Positions 37,901 to 51,080 of a DNA stretch of 64,000 bases are shown in pieces (position 1 is the stretch's first letter; every line of letters begins with the position of its first letter). Made by a program: the position numbers and the translations under genes. The stretch is from contig JABACO010000009.1 of the NCBI GenBank assembly GCA_013339895.1, positions 8,877,188 through 8,941,187 of the forward strand. Reading direction: 5' to 3'. The notes under the pieces were generated by a model, which was given only the letters and a program-made list of their open reading frames with translations, did not search any database and had not been told where the DNA came from. The DNA comes from Ephydatia muelleri. Lineage: Eukaryota > Porifera > Demospongiae > Spongillida > Spongillidae.

Positions 37901-40900
37901 ATGTAGTTATGATGAGAGGTTGGGGAGGGGACGGAAGACTGGAATGGGGAGGAGGGGCTGGGAGGGAGGTGGGAGAAGCGAGGGAGATGCACCTGGTGTT
38001 TGCAAAACCTACCAGTGTCATTTGGTTCCAAAGACCACACCAAGATGTTGTCTGACTTCAAATCACGGTACACGATACCTTTCCCGTGAAGGTAGCGAAG
38101 AGCAAGGATGACCTAAGGGTGTACAAAGGAGCGTGAAGGAGTGTACGTTGTGAGTTGCGTAGAGGAGATGCGCATGTGGAGAGGGGTACACACGCCCACA
38201 AAAAATAAATAAAACAAAAGCGCTCGCTCATCACCGCCGTGCACCCTCTTACCTGCAGAGCTATCTTTGTCGACATCATGTGACCCAGCACCCCTCCCGG
38301 CATGCGCGGCACAGTGATGGCTGCGTCAGCCTGCGAGGACTTGATGACGTCAATGCGCTTGTCCAGGATCCCAAAAAGGCTCCCTAGGGGGGCAAACTCG
38401 ATCACGATGCACATGGGACGCAGGGAGACCCCCAGGAGGGACACGATGTTGGGATGGGAGAGCTCGGCCAAGACGGAGACCTCCTGTCTGAGGTCTCTGA
38501 ACAGCTGGAGGGCGTCAGTGGAGGAGACTCCCCCTTCCTCTGGCCCCCTTCTGGAGGCCCCATTCTCCATCTCTGCTTGGGTCAGGAACTCCTTTATGGC
38601 CACTGTCTCCCTCTTGTATTTCCCCCGGTACACGGCACCTGGTGACAGACACGTACTGGTCACACGTAATGGTCACATCACCACACACATAACGGTCACA
38701 TAACGGTCACATAACGGTCACATAACGGTCACATCACCACACACGTAACAGACACGTAACGGTCACATCACCACACACGTAACAGACACGTAACGGTCAC
38801 ATCAACACACACGTAACAGACACGTAACAGTCACTTCACCACACACGTAACAGTCACATCACCACACACGTAACAGTCACATCACCACACCAGGTACACA
38901 TTCTGCTAAAGCGCTAAGTTTAGAACATTTAGGAAAGAATGGAAAAAAACAAGAAAATGAGTGGATTGGAGAGAACATAGCAACACGAAGAAATAATGAC
39001 AAATGATGGCCAACATGCACGTAAGTTTAGAAAATAGTATCATTTTGTGCTGTCTTGGGGCAATTGGACAGAGCTGCCTTCTGTGTATAACTTCTAAACT
39101 TATACATTCGTGAACTTTACGCTCTCAAAATTATACGAAATTCAAATTCAAATTCAATGCTCACATGTGAAAGCAACAACTTATCTACAATCCCACACAC
39201 ACCCTAACCTGAACCCCCCCTTCCGAGGACGTTGGCAGGATCCTTGGGGTTAAAATCAAACTGACTGTGGTCCACCTTCATGTCGTCCGGTAGGTCGGTG
39301 AGGAGGAGGTCTGGGACCAAGTGGGTGAGGGGGACCCTGACCCTGTAGCTGTGCACCTGGATGCTGTCCCCGGCCAGCGCCTCAGCCGCACACCGCTCAA
39401 GGCTGAAAACCAACACCTCCCCATGGGGTTCCTGGGAGCCGGCAAAGAGATTCCAGCCCCCCGACCTCCTGGGGGTCTGCTCGACCTCAGGGGGGCAGAG
39501 CTGGGTTGGGACCCTCCACATAACCAGACGTTGAACTAGGCAAATTCCCTCTACATCAAAGTCATTGAGCCCTGAGAGGGGTTTTGGGGAGGAGGAGGAG
39601 GTTTTCAAAGGGTTAATAGATTGAGAGTTCAAAAGGTTGCAGTAAAGTAAGTTTCACTTAATGACCAATATGAGCAACTGTACCATCTGATGCCTTATTC
39701 CTTGATGGGTAGGAGATTAGGGCAGGTGTTACTATTGACCCCAGTTCAGGTCAAGGCTTTTCGAGTCAACCCCAAGATACCGTACACATGCCCCCTCAGG
39801 GCTCAGCTTAGTGCCTCCTCCCCATCCCATCCATATGCCTCCTCCCATCCCATCCATATGCCTCCTCCCCATCCCATTCATATGCCTCCTCCCCATCCCA
39901 TCCTCTCGCACCTGGAAACCACTCGTCGATGAGGGAGTCCAGCTGGTCCACCACGTAGCCCATGGCAGAGAAGTCTTCGTTGTCCGACCACACGGTGATG
40001 TCCACGCCACTGGTTTCGGCTGGCGTCCCATCAATCCCGTCACCAACAAGGATGGCCGAGGCCTCAAACATCCTGCCAATGGAAACACCTGAAAGCTCTG
40101 TGGAAGGAAAATGGAACAGTTATAGCCACCATGCGCACACCTAGACACACATATAAGTCCATATGCACACTGCAGTCGCACTAGCACACACCCACTGTCA
40201 ACCAGCACACACACCTTCACATCAGTCACACCCCACTGTCACACCAGCCACACCCACTGTCTCACCAGCACACACCTTCACACCAGTACACATGCGCACA
40301 CCACCAACCTGATGTCATGGGTTGTGTCGATTCCACCAAAAACTTTCCAGTCGTGTGAGACACCAGAATCCCCCGCCTCCAATAAATGACACCAGACCCA
40401 GCACGCTGGTTGTCTTCCACGAGCCCTGACCGCTTCAAGTTGATGATGAGACGTGAGATGAGGCGACTCCAGAACCCACTGGGGGCGTACGCCATCTTGT
40501 ACCTCCTCCTGATGCAGACCACAGCATCTGATACCACAGGGTACGCTTCCCTCTCAGCAGAGCTGTTGGAACCAGTCCAGGGCAGAGCTGATGGCTCCAT
40601 GTCGTACTTTGGAACCGGTTGGGGCTCCACAAAACTAAGGATCGGCCTTTGGACTGGTAACATGGAGGGGATGAGGCGTTGGCCGTTGCCTAGCGACAGG
40701 GCTATCTCAAATCGCTCCAAAAGCTGCAGGTACTGCTGAAAGAACTGGCTTGGGAAGCGCTTGCTGTCTCTGAAGATGAAGGCAACACTGGACTCATTTA
40801 GGATGCCATTGTGTACAAAGGCTTGCTTCTCGGGTACAGTAACAACCTCAGCAAGCATGTCTGCCAGCCAGATGGGGTCAATGAAGTAGAGATTGTTGAG

Positions 40901-40968
40901 GCCTCTGAGGTGGTCATTGTAGTGAAGAAGGACTCCGTTGTCATGGAGAAACTGGGCAGCTGCAGTAG

Positions 40969-41053
<85 letters not shown>

Positions 41054-42698
41054 TCACACTGGGAGAGGATGTTAAGTCTTCACACATTACCAACTGAGAG
41101 CTCCTCAGGGTCAATCAGATCACGATTAGGATCAACCATGTCATTGTTAGGTATCCTCTCAGCCAGGGCAACAAACTCCTTCTGGTTAAGTACAGGAGGT
41201 ATCTCCTTGGCCTGGCAGTTCTTCACTTCCTCAGAAATGACCTTCTGAAGGGCAACGTAACTAGCAGGTACCTAGGAGAGGAGGAGGAGGGGAAAGAGGA
41301 ACAGAAAATGAAAGAAAAAGTGTAGATATATAACAAATGCCTGTGTAAACAGAGCTCTATGTTTTTATTTGTGTGTCATGTGACTTGCCTGCATGCCAAT
41401 GATAAATTCATGTGTGTCATGGTCTTTGGCTTGAATGGCTGCATTGTGTATTTCCATTTGGAGCTCTCTGATGCCTTCCTTAGTCACACTGGATACGGTC
41501 ATCACACTGAAAGTGAAAGCTGCCATAGTAGACATGCATCCACATGTGCAAACACACAAAAAAAACACATGTAGTACAATTACACTCCACATACACACAC
41601 ACACATGCACACACATACAGATACATGTGCACACATGCACACACACATACATGTGCACACATGCACACACATATGCACACACACATGCACACACATGCAG
41701 ACACATGCACACACATGCACACACATGCACACTCACATGCACACACATGCATACACACATGCACATATACACACACATGCACACACACATATAGATACAT
41801 GTACACACATGCACACACACATACACATATACACACACCTAAATGTAGGCATAAACATGATGCAGACACACATGTACACACATCACACGCAACACACTTG
41901 AACAACTGTGGAAATCCAACTTTGCCATAGATGGAGTGGATCTTCTGCTTGTAGTGTTCCCTCAGGTCCTTTGCCTTGGCAGAGGGAAGCTTGTCGTAGT
42001 GTGTCCCAACTATGATCACTGGGGAGTGTGGAGCCCTTGACTGTGAAGGGGTAGGGCCAGAGGTAAAGAGGGAGGGGCCAGAGTAAAGAGGGAGGGGCCA
42101 GGGTAAAGAGGGAGGGGCCAAGGTAAAGAGGGAGAGGTCAGGGTAAAGAGGGAGAGGTCAGGTAAAGAGGGAGGGGCCAGGGTAAAGAGGGAGGGGCCAA
42201 GGTAAAGAGGGAGGGGCCGGCCAGGGTAAAGAGGGAGGGGCCAAGGTAAAGAGGGAGGGGCCAGGGTAAAGAGGGAGGGGCCAGGGTAAAGAGGGAGGGG
42301 CCAGGGTACAAAGTGTGTGAGGAAATTAGCGACCATTGGTATCTGGGCTCTCTCTCTCTCTCTGTACCTGTATGTTGAGCAGCCATGGCTGGAGGTACTC
42401 AATACCTTTATCCCCTTCCTCCATATTCCAGACAACAAGGTACAGTGTGTTCCTGGAGAGGAAGCACTGATGTGTGGCGTAGTACACCTCCTGACCAGCT
42501 AGGTCCCATGTACTGAAGGCAACCTCCATCGCTTCCTAGATCAGGATATATGTGCAGATATCCACACACACAAATGTAAACACACATACACACACAAACA
42601 TACCCACACCACATACACACACATCACACCCACACCACACACATGCACACACAAACACACACATAACACATACACACATACACATCACACCACACACC

Positions 42699-42775
<77 letters not shown>

Positions 42776-45700
42776 TCTCAATACAGAGTTCTCATGTATG
42801 TATGTCAGCTCACCCTTGCATAGGTGCCCCTGTACTTCCTTGCAATGGCAGGAGTTGGAGGGACCACCCACTCCGACACGTTCACCCCCACCGTGGAGAC
42901 GTTTGGCGGGAGAGGAGCACTAATGTCCCTGAGGACAGAGAGGAGGGTGGTCTTGCCCCTCCCCTGAAGACCCACAACCATCAGCTTCATGCGGTTGTAA
43001 GGGATGCAGTTCCGGTGCTGGGCCCTCAGGTAGGCCAGGAGGTGTTTGGTGGAACCGCTCCGGGACACGCCAGGGAGGAGATGGGGGGGGATGTTGGTGA
43101 TGGTCAGGGAGTTGAGGATGAGCTCCCAGCAGTTGCGCAGTTGACCCAGCTTCAGTGGCAACACCTTGATGTCCGGATTGCTTCAAAAGAGAGAAATGAG
43201 TTGTTGTTGTTGTTGAAATATAGCATTAAAAAAGAAAAAAATACATTCTATCTATGTAAACTTGGAGTGGGGTGCTTTTCTTACTCAAGGTTCCCAAAGC
43301 TTAGCTACAAGTCCCTTGTAGTAGACATATTACTAGTTATCTCACCATTGCACACCTCATAGCAAGAATGACACCATTTTGCAATGATTTTAATAACTCT
43401 TAATAATACACCCAAGCCCCCAGAGCGACCTATCCAGGCCAATAGAAGGAACTCTTGGGAGAAATGTGACAGAAGAGGAGGAGAGAGAAGTGAGTGGAGG
43501 ATGGAAGCACCAAAGAAGCAATGACAGACCAGACCATTAGGGTGCAGGGTGTGTGTGTGTGTGTGAGGGAGGCGTACAATTACTGGTACATACTAGCTCA
43601 GGGGATAGCACAGGGGGTACATACTAGCTCAGGGGATAGCACAGGGGGTACATACTAGCTCAGGGGATAGCACAGGGGGTACATACTAGCTCAGGGGATA
43701 GCACAGGGGGTACATACATGTACTAGCTCAGGGGATAGCAGCACAAGGGGTACATACTAGCTCAGGGGATAGCACAGGGGGTACATACTAGCACAGGGGG
43801 TACATACTAGCTCAGGGGATAGCCCAGGGGGTACATACTAGCTCAGGGGATAGCACAGGGTACATACTAGCTCAGGGGATAGCACAGGGGGTACATACAT
43901 GTACTAGCTCAGGGGATAGCAGCACAAGGGGTACATACTCAGGGGATAGCAGCACAAGGGGTACATACTAGCTCAGGGGATAGCACAGGGGTACATACTA
44001 GCTCAGGGGATAGCACAGGGGGTACATACTAGCTCAGGGGATAGCACAGGGTACATACTAGCTCAGGGGATAGCACAAGGGGTACATACTAGCTCAGGGG
44101 ATAGCACAGGGGGTACATACTAGCTCAGGGGATAGCACAGGGGGTACCTACTAGCTCAGGGGATAGCAGCACAAGGGGTACATACTAGCTCAGGGGATAG
44201 CACAAGGGGTACATACTAGCTCAGGGGATAGCACAGGGGTACATACTAGCTCAGGGGATAGCACAGGGGGTACATACATGTACTAGCTCAGGGGATAGCA
44301 CAGGGGGTACATACTAGCTCAGGGGATAGCAGCACAAGGGGTACATACTAGCTCAGGGGATAGCACAAGGGGTACATACTAGCTCAGGGGATAGCACAGG
44401 GGGTACATACTAGCTCAGGGGATAGCACAGGGGGTACATACATGTACTAGCTCAGGGGATAGCACAGGGGGTACATACTAGCTCAGGGGATAGCACAGGG
44501 GGTACATACTAGCTCAGGGGATAGCTCAGGGGATAGCACAGGGGGTACAACTACTAGCTCAGGGGGTAGCACAAGGGGTACATACTAGCTCAGGGGATAG
44601 CAGCACAAGGGGTACATACTAGCTCAGGGGATAGCACAAGGGGTACATACTAGCTCAGGGGATAGCACAGGGGTACATACTAGCTCAGGGGATAGCACAG
44701 GGGGTACATACATGTACTAGCTCAGGGGATAGCACAGGGGGTACATACTAGCTCAGGGGATAGCACAGGGGGTACATACTAGCTCAGGGGATAGCTCAGG
44801 GGATAGCACAGGGGGTACATACTAGCTCAGGGGGTAGCACAAGGGGTACATACTAGCTCAGGGGATAGCACAGGGGGTACATACTAGCTCAGGGGATAGC
44901 ACAGGGGTACATACTAGCACAGGGGTACATACTAGCTCAGGGGGTACATACTAGCTCAGGGGGTACGTACTTTGGGGGGGGGGTGGGGGGGTCACATACA
45001 CACACTAGCGTACCCACTGATGTCAAGACGTGCCAAGCCTGTGAAGCCACCAATGTAGTCTGGAAGGAACTTGATTTTGTTGCTCTGCAGAAACAAGGAC
45101 TGCAGACAGCCAGACCAAAGCTCCACTGGGAGTTCCCGTGGAATGTCGTCCATTACTGAAGTTAGGGGAGGGGCTACCGTGTTCACCTTTCCCGTCAGGC
45201 GTTCTATTATGCCTGAAAAGACATTAGAATACGAGGGGATATTACAGGATATAAGGGATATGATAGGGTATTTCAGGATATGATTTGGATATGTCAGGAT
45301 ATCATTTAGATACATCCAGATACTAGAGCACATAAGGTTAATACAAAACATGCAACGAAGTTATTTGTGTGTGTGTGTTAAGGACACACCCATCATGCAC
45401 ACACAACCACTCACTGATTCGTTGAGGGGGAGAAGGAGCAGAACTGTCCGGCTTGTGTGTCAGCAGCACCAACTGGTTGTGCGATAGGTTCAGTTTGTTC
45501 AGTCTGGTTCCCGTCCAAGAGTTGGTAGGGGGCAGGGTCTGGATCTGATTAGAGGAAAGGTCCAGAACGGTGATGTGAGAGAGTTCGGTGATGCTCCGTG
45601 ATATCTCCTTAAGCTGGTTCTTTGATAGGTACAAGCGTTCCAGGGTGTGCATCCAATAGTTGGAGGCTCCGATTGGAAGGTCAGTCAAGTTGTTGTCTGA

Positions 45701-48700
45701 GGCGTCAAGATGCACCTGTTGATGAAAGGGAAGAATAAAATAATGACTTGTGATTACAAATTAATAATTAATAAATGCAAATCAGAGCAATGATAACTTC
45801 CATCGCACAGTGTGTGTACCTACATACGGAGGTCTGGGGCTTAGGGCTCCTCTCACTACGGTACAACCTGCTCCTCCAGCATCACACCGTCCTACGCTGT
45901 TACGTTGTACGCGTGGTGAGGTACGGGAGAGGCCATGAGGGCATGTGTGCCTTTAAGAACAGGTCGAGCTGTGTCTCTGTGCCCAATGTCATGCCACATC
46001 AGACACCCTCCCTCCGTCCTCTCTCCTCTCCCCTCCCTTTCCCTCCCTTCCCTCCCTCCCTCCCCTCTTCTCCCCTCCTTTTCCTTACAGGCACTTTACA
46101 ACACTACCATGTTTTTAGAACTCCCCATGTCACCAAAACATTACAACCCTGTTTTTGCCATTTCAGAATCTGAAGGTAAAACCATCTCTTCTTCCAAGTA
46201 AACATATGTACCAAAGGGCTTAGGAAGGATGGTATGTAACCAAGGGATTTGGAGGATGGTATGTACCAAGGGGCTTAGGAAGGATGGTATGTACCAAAGG
46301 GCTTAGGAAGGATGGTATGTACCAAGGGGCTTTGAAGGATGGTATGTACCAAAGGGCTTAGGAAGGATGGTATGTACCAAAGGGCTTAGGAAGAATGGTA
46401 TGTACCAAAGGGCTTAGGAAGAATAGTATGTACCAAAGGGCTTAGTATGTACCAAAAGGGCTTAGGAAGGATGATATGTACCAAGGGGCTTAGGAAGGAT
46501 GATATATACCAAGGGGCTTTGGAGGATGGTATGTACCAAGGGGCTTTGGAGGATGATATGTAACAAGGGGCTTTGGAGGATGGTATGTACCAAGGGGCTT
46601 AGGAAGGATGGTATGTACCAAGGGGCTTAGGAAGGATGGTATGTACCAAAGGGCTTAGGAAGGATGGTATGTACCAAGGGGCTTTGGAGGATGGTATGTA
46701 CCAAAGGGCTTTGGAAGGATGGTATGTACCAAGGGGCTTTGGAGGATGGTATGTACCAAAGGGCTTTGGAAGATGGTATGTACCAAAGGGCTTTGGAAGG
46801 ATGGTATGTACCAAGGGGCTTTGGAGGATGGTATGTACCAAAGGGCTTTGGAAGGATGGTATGTACCAAAGGGCTTAGGAAGGATAGTATGTACCAAGGG
46901 GCTTTGGAGGATGGTATGTACCAAAGGGCTTAGTATGTACCAAGGGGCTTAGGAATGATGGTATGTACCAAAGGGCTTAGCGGCTTTGGAGGATGGTATG
47001 TACCAAAGTGCTTAGGAAGGATGATATGTACCAAGGGGCTTTGGAAGATGGTATGTACCAAAGGGCTTTTGCCCACATTAAGGGTGTGGGGGTAATTTAA
47101 ACCTCTCATTCCTCCCCGAAGTCCGATCAAAATCCTGCACTTTACCAAATTGATGCAACCCCAGCTACAAGATGGAGGAAGCTCTTGCAGATTGTTGTGC
47201 GACACGTGAAGTGTGTTCAAGCGACGGAGGTCATTGAAGGTGTCGGGTAGAGCCCTGAGATGATTGTGGGATAGGTCCAGCTTCTTAACCTTCTCACAAG
47301 ACCAGTGAACCTCTATTATGTGGCCTGTCAGAGGAGGCCGGGAAGAGATATAAAATTAAACTACGATTCAGGTGAAGTGTGCCTACCGTCATTGGACTGG
47401 GCACTGGGATCCTCTGGGTCTCCAGGAAGAGTGGCCAAGATATTGTAGGATAGGCAGAGGGAGGTTAGCTCGGGCAGGGAGAAAATACCACTGGGCACAC
47501 AGGAGAGTTGGTTGTGAGAAGCATCCAACTCAGACAACCTGAAGTGGGGAAGACGTCACATGGTCCAGCAACAGATCAAATAGTTGCTAATAAAAATTAA
47601 AAAAAATAGCCCAAAGCCTCAATCTGTCCCTAAAAAAGTTTAATAATTTAGGTTTGGCTATAGGACTCCTGTGTGTTGGTGCAAAAGCAATGCTTACTTG
47701 CTGCACATCCACTGGACATTTTCGGAGCAGATCTTTCTGAGGCGGTTATGTGAGACATCCAGCACCCTAAGGGCACTCATCTGGAATAGCTCCACAGGTA
47801 AGGACTCCAGGTAGTTTGAACGCAGCTCCACTTTGGCCAGGGTGGAAGCGTAATTGGCAAAGAATATCCAAGGTGCTTCAGCCAAACCCAATTCCTTCAA
47901 CTTGGCCGAGTGCAGTCCAGGCAGTTCCTTTCCAGCAGGCTTGAAGCGCTCCTGGATTATTTTTGTGATCATGTTGGGGAACCGCAAGGCGATGGTCTTG
48001 GTGATGAAGGCACCCTGTTGCACTAGGTAGCTGGCCATTTCGAGCTTGTTCCTCTGGCAGGCCGTGAAGAGGAGCGTGTCCTTTCCGTCCACCTTGACGG
48101 CATCTTCCCCGTTCAAAGTCATGTGTATGTCAAACTGCGTCTCCTCCATCAGGTATTTCACGATATCGATGTGTCCTGACGAGCAGGCGGTGAAAATGAG
48201 AGGCGGGTTGTCGAATAGGTCGAGCTTGGCGCCGTTCTTGACGAGGTAGCTGAGGACGCTCAGCTTTCCTTCGACGCAGGCGATGAAGAGCGGGCTGAAC
48301 CCCCCGCGAGTGCTCTTGTACTCGGCGTGGTTTTCCACGAGAAGTTTCACGATCTCCACGCTGCCAAACTTGGCGGCCGCGAATATCGGCGTGCCGACGG
48401 AAGTGCTGACGTTCGGGTTGATGCCCGCCTTGAGAAGACACTTGACAACGTCGTAATGACCTTTCAAGCAGGCACTGCATATCGTTTTCTCCGCGATTCG
48501 TTTGGCAATTGGGGTATCGGGGTCCTTCGTTTCAGCGAGGAGGCTCACGGCCGCTGGCTCAGTGTCGAGGAGCTTCTTGAGGTCATCTGCGTTCCCCGAA
48601 CTGCAGGCCCTAAAGATTGCGGTCCCAATATCTGTAAAGAGTGAGTGCGTGTGCACATGAAAATGTTTACGTCCGCATGTGTATATGCGTGTGAATCAAG

Positions 48701-48785
48701 GCGTGTGCACATATGTATGTTTATGTGCGTGTGAGAGCGAGTGAATGTGTGCGGCCAGTACATATTTAATGCGTGTGTTTGTATG

Positions 48786-48832
<47 letters not shown>

Positions 48833-48882
48833 AACTTGATCGCTCGAGATAAGGATGACTCACCTTGCTTTTCGTCAGACAT
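34938..48882 (-). CDS. LRRK1: LRRK1-like Roco protein kinase, block B copy
   Basis: Same 21-exon gene as 2937-16890 with the same domain order (ankyrin, LRR, Roc, COR, kinase, WD40-like). Start codon 48880-48882; exon 1 encodes MSDEKQ and splices to the ankyrin/LRR exon at 48631-47698, which is open here (one ORF of 320 codons from 48656). P-loop exon about 43180-42814, DLAGQE exon near 42530, YRDLKSDN exon near 38100, DYG exon near 37650, last exon 36102-34938. Anomaly: an extra G near 35115 (ACACGGACG against ACACGACG) shifts the last ~60 codons, where block A is intact. Since each copy has one frameshift the other lacks, sequence error is more likely than loss of function. Confidence 0.87.
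38662..38897. repeat. Minisatellite CACACGTAACAG/ACGGTCACAT, block B
   Basis: Copy of the kinase-intron array at 6660-6895, unchanged in length. Confidence 0.8.
40965..41051. repeat. Poly-G plus (GA)n tract at a splice acceptor, block B
   Basis: Longer than in block A (8962-9042). Upstream of the COR exon acceptor on the transcribed strand. Confidence 0.75.
41549..41904. repeat. (CA)n-rich microsatellite cluster, block B
   Basis: Copy of 9540-9895, Roc-domain intron. Confidence 0.8.
42045..42309. repeat. 19-20 bp minisatellite GGGTAAAGAGGGAGGGGCCA, block B
   Basis: Copy of 10036-10300 with the same unit order. Confidence 0.85.
42555..42772. repeat. (CA)n microsatellite, block B
   Basis: Copy of 10545-10772, with a longer uninterrupted CA run and altered interruptions. 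Confidence 0.85.
43583..44968. repeat. ~26-40 bp minisatellite with tRNA A-box-like core, block B
   Basis: Copy of 11578-12980 with the same unit order. Most differences are one G fewer in the G-runs, as expected from homopolymer miscalls. Confidence 0.9.
46199..47072. repeat. 28-bp minisatellite GGTATGTACCAAAGGGCTTAG..., block B
   Basis: Copy of 14205-15078 with the same order of variant units. Confidence 0.9.
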
Positions 48883-49323
48883 TTGGACGTCTGCAAAGAC
48901 GGAGAAGCAAAAAAAGGGGGGGGGGGGGGGGGGGGGGGGGGAGGGAGGGGGGGTCAAGGGAAACGTAGTTAGAAGAAGAAACTTTTAAGTTGCACTTCAT
49001 CCTTCATTATTAATCTACAGCCTAGCCCGCGTGACGAGCAACGTAGAAAAGCACATATTTCAACCTTTTACCTGCAAAAGCCTACAATAATAAATGCTGC
49101 TCAGCAAACCACTGTGGCTGTCGCCATGTTCGATTATAACAGATGCCTGGAACACGCCCATTTCGATTTTCCACAACCGGTTTGATTTTGTGTGTACATA
49201 CAGGAGCACGCGAGTAGCTATGGCGCTTGGGAATTAAGTCTCCTCAGGAAGCGCAGTATTTTCTAGTAACAGAACCGCGCGCTCATTTTTCTTCGCCACT
49301 CGTCTTCTAGGAGGACTCCGACT
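48883..49323. promoter_or_regulatory. Divergent LRRK1-like / OSTF1 intergenic region, block B
   Basis: 441 bp between opposing start codons, as in block A (16891-17330), with a longer G-run near 48917-48941. Inferred bidirectional promoter. Confidence 0.55.
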
Positions 49324-50844
49324 ATGTCGAAGAAACCTCCGCAACCGGTTCCGAGAAAACCGGGTAAGTGTACAAGCGCATCGCCCCGGGGCACATGTTT
49401 GGCCCAATTCATCCACACAACAGATATAGGCATTTACATGTGCCCCCTTGAACGCAGCATGTTTTTTTTATTTTTAAACTTTATGAATACTGGGTTTGTG
49501 TAGACGTGATACGTTCACGCATTTGTATAGGTCAAGTGGAGGTGATGAGAGCTATTTATGCGTACAAAGCCCTACACGTAAGTTGTTGTAACGGTGGGGG
49601 GGGGTTGCAACACGGTTTAGTCGTTCGTTTACATCCTTCTTGGGAGAAGTAAATTGTATTGAAATTTTGTTTTGTACCGCATTCTTTGGTTGTTTCACGA
49701 GATAAATAAAATGTAACTTTGCCTTTCTGCGAGCTAGCAAGACGAATTAACCTTTGAAGAAGGAGACTTGCTTTATATAATCGCAAAGGTGAGAAGCGCA
49801 CGCATCCGCAGGGAAACGCCATAATAAAGTCGTGTCTGCCCATTCGTATTTCCTCAGCAAGACGATGGATGGTGGAGGGCAAGGTGCGGGACCAAAGAGG
49901 GACTGGTGCCTTGCAATTACAGTGAGGGGTAAATCTCTGGTAATGGCCATGTGTGGTACCTCCCTTTGCCTGTGCAGTTGAAGGGAATGCAGAATCTATT
50001 GAGAACCCATTGCATGAGGCTGCAAAGCGAGGCAAGTTTGTGGTGGTCTACTATTTCTCTTTTCAACACAACTCCTATTGTTTGTTTAGGAAATCTACCC
50101 TTCTTACAAGAGTGCCTGTCAAACAGAGTTAGTGGAGAGTGCATGTGTGTATGTGTGGGGGGGGGGGGGGTATGTAATTCATTGAGGGTCTGTGAATGTG
50201 TATGTCGTGTGTGCCCTTGAAGTCATGTCACAATATTACTATATTCACATTAGGTGTCTGTCAATGGCTTAGACAAATCTGGCTCCACTCCCCTTCACTG
50301 GGCTGCTAGTGGAGGTCACCATGGCAAGTTTGCACTGTCCTCATTGGGGCTTGGTGTACTTGATACTGTAGTGCATTGTTTTCATAATCAGATTGTGCCA
50401 AAACCTTGCTGGAAATCCCTAACTGCCAAGTGGATGTGCAGGCATGGATTTTTTTATTTATTTATCCTACAACATCTCATTACATATGTGGCTGGTCTTT
50501 AATTAGAACAAACTAGGAGACACTCCTCTCCACAATGCAGCATGGAAAGGCTATGCATCCATTGTTGAGCTGCTCCTGGAAAATGGTATGGAGGAGGACA
50601 CTGATGTTTATTGTATGTGACCCCTGGGGGTGGGTGGTAATAGGTGCTAATAGGACTATTAAGAACAACGAGAAACAGACGCCCTTTGACCTTTCTGCTA
50701 AAAATCCTGAAGTGGGTCGGCTGCTAATGATACACACTGGTAAGTGAGGGAGCCCTGTGTGCCGTCTCCTCACCCTCCTCCCGCTGCTCCCTAGGTGGAG
50801 AAGAAGGCTATGGGAACGAAGAGGAGGACGGTGATGATGACTGA
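49324..50844 (+). CDS. OSTF1: Osteoclast-stimulating factor 1, block B copy (intact frame)
   Basis: Same 11-exon gene as 17331-18849. Here exon 4 reads through to the SH3 end motif VPCNY and splices at 49921 (donor GTGAGG) into [15 protein letters not shown], so all exons join in frame (639 nt, 212 aa plus stop). ATG at 49324, TGA ends at 50844 after an acidic tail. Donors GCAAGT after AAKRG and after GGHHG, and GCATGG after the VDVQ exon, imply three GC-AG introns. Predicted cytosolic adaptor: SH3 ~15-70, ankyrin repeats ~75-175. Confidence 0.92.
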
Positions 50845-51080
50845 TGACCACCCATCATGGCCCCACCCCCTCAATATTGGATCATTACTCTGTCTCTGTT
50901 AAATCACATTATTTAGGAAAACTACTGAACATTCTTAAAACCAAGTGTCGTGTTTATCTTTTTTTTTTTTTTGAGTGTGTTAGAGAAAAATAGTATTCTC
51001 TTATTTTGTTTTTCTGTCTGTTCTTTGATTGACGTGGCTGTACGTTGTTCACTCTAAAATAATGTTTAATTTTTGAATCT